64,000 nt of DNA from Akkermansiaceae bacterium (GTDB taxonomy: Bacteria > Verrucomicrobiota > Verrucomicrobiia > Verrucomicrobiales > DEV007). This document shows, in pieces, positions 63,300-64,000 of this stretch; within the stretch, counting starts at the first letter, position 1, and the number at the start of each line of letters is the position of its first letter. The stretch lies in contig JACKQE010000002.1 of the NCBI GenBank assembly GCA_024233005.1, positions 62,001 through 126,000 on the forward strand, written 5' to 3'. Under the pieces are notes generated by a model. It was not told the origin of the DNA. It did no database searches and was given only the letters and a program-made list of their open reading frames with translations. Made by a program: the position numbers and the translations under genes.

Positions 63300-64000
63300 T
63301 CAGGCTTTGTCCCAGATCTCCAGGGCTTCCAGATAAATGGACTCCAGGCGCTGGATCTGGGCTGCCTGCTCGAAATTCTCCCGGGCACTCTGCGCGGCGG
63401 CTTCACTGAACGTCCGCCACGTTTCCGGGCTCTGAGTGAGCAGTCCCAGATGGTGGAGCAATGCCGGACCATCGTCTTCGGGCACCAGAAATCCCGTCCG
63501 GCCACTCTCCACTGCCTCTGGAATGCCACCATGCAGGGTCGCCAGAACTGGCAGGCCGGTCGCCATGGCTTCAACCATCGAGTTGGGCACGCCTTCCTGA
63601 TTCTGGTCCGCGGTCATGCGGCTAGGGTGGATGAACAGATGCGCGTCGTGGTATAGCTCCCTTAAGCCATCGACATCAAGGAATCCCGCGAAATGCACCC
63701 TTTCGGCCACGCCGAGATCCCGGGCCATCTGCCGCAACGAGTCTTCGAGTGGGCCTTCTCCGGCGATGGTGAGCTTCGCTGTCGGGCAACTTTTGCTGAA
63801 CCCGGCGAATGCCTGCAGGGTGAGGTCGAGTCCTTTTTTGTCGATCAGTCGGCAGGCCTGCACCAGATGCCAAGCCTGGCCATCCTCGGGGAGTTTGCGC
63901 TGCTTCCAAGGAAACTGATCCATGGGAATGCCGGTGCGGTTGATCCTGATCTTGGCCTCGGGGCAGCCCAGATCGAGGAGCCGCTGTTTCAGGCTTTCCG
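63300..64000 (-). CDS. family 4-type glycosyltransferase (5' truncated by window edge)
   Basis: About 233 residues of the C-terminal half are visible; the frame stays open to the right edge (ESLKQRLLDLGCPEAKI...NRTGIPM). The GT-B nucleotide-binding half shows ACRLIDKKGLDLTLQAFAG, LTIAGEGPLEDSL, and the E-x7-E signature EGVPNSMVEAMATGLPVLAT with GIPEAVESGRTGFLV. Such enzymes build surface polysaccharide or lipid-linked sugars. The ATG at 63923 is internal, not the true start. Confidence 0.88.
   Translation of the reverse strand, partial: ESLKQRLLDLGCPEAKIRINRTGIPMDQFPWKQRKLPEDGQAWHLVQACRLIDKKGLDLTLQAFAGFSKSCPTAKLTIAGEGPLEDSLRQMARDLGVAERVHFAGFLDVDGLRELYHDAHLFIHPSRMTADQNQEGVPNSMVEAMATGLPVLATLHGGIPEAVESGRTGFLVPEDDGPALLHHLGLLTQSPETWRTFSEAAAQSARENFEQAAQIQRLESIYLEALEIWDKA

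Overview
The window is GC-rich, densely coded on both strands and looks like core chromosome of a Gram-negative member of the Planctomycetes-Verrucomicrobia-Chlamydiae group, most likely a Verrucomicrobiota. The signs are a Tat-exported DUF1501 protein followed by a PPC-domain protein and a DUF1549/DUF1553 cytochrome-like protein, a very large SGNH / beta-propeller / cytochrome c protein of the PVC type, a single GspG-like pseudopilin, a lipid A-type acyltransferase, an MCE (Mla-like) lipid transport locus and an outer-membrane autotransporter. I found no rRNA, tRNA, CRISPR array, insertion sequence or prophage.

Layout. 1-3.5 kb: end of a membrane-protein operon (B-box zinc finger, DUF4129 and DUF4350 proteins). 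3.5-8.5 kb: rpe, tadA, a lipid A-type acyltransferase, and a KtrB/KtrA potassium uptake pair. 8.5-14.1 kb, minus strand: a dynamin-like GTPase followed closely by ExbB and ExbD, then a lipoprotein polysaccharide deacetylase, MTA phosphorylase and an FHA protein. 14.3-20.7 kb, plus strand: VTT membrane protein, PBP2, SGNH hydrolase, and an MCE transport operon whose ATPase subunit has lost every catalytic motif. 20.8-27.3 kb: a divergent aminoacyl-tRNA-protein transferase overlapping ilvD, two unknown exported proteins, rppH, cyclophilin and YgfZ. 27.4-39.5 kb: PVC cytochrome protein, RNase R, pseudopilin with a structured leader, fabD, flavodoxin, MBL hydrolase and tail-specific protease. 39.8-46.6 kb: the three-gene DUF1501/PPC/DUF1549 operon, closed by a clear intrinsic terminator. 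46.8-54.8 kb: DUF2868/DUF3482 membrane-GTPase pair, then an RND efflux pair whose start region carries two overlapping perfect palindromes. 54.9-59.7 kb: a 50-residue membrane protein, polA, ribH and ribBA. 59.9-64 kb: autotransporter, an exported YHS-truncated globin divergent from an Rrf2 regulator, and a glycosyltransferase cut by the window edge.

The most promising leads are: (1) the divergent globin/Rrf2 pair, where two near-identical palindromes each sit inside the spacer of a predicted promoter, one per direction; (2) the MCE operon with a complete but catalytically dead ATPase homologue; (3) the dynamin-like GTPase-ExbB-ExbD operon. All functional calls come from reading motifs by eye. 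No database search was run.
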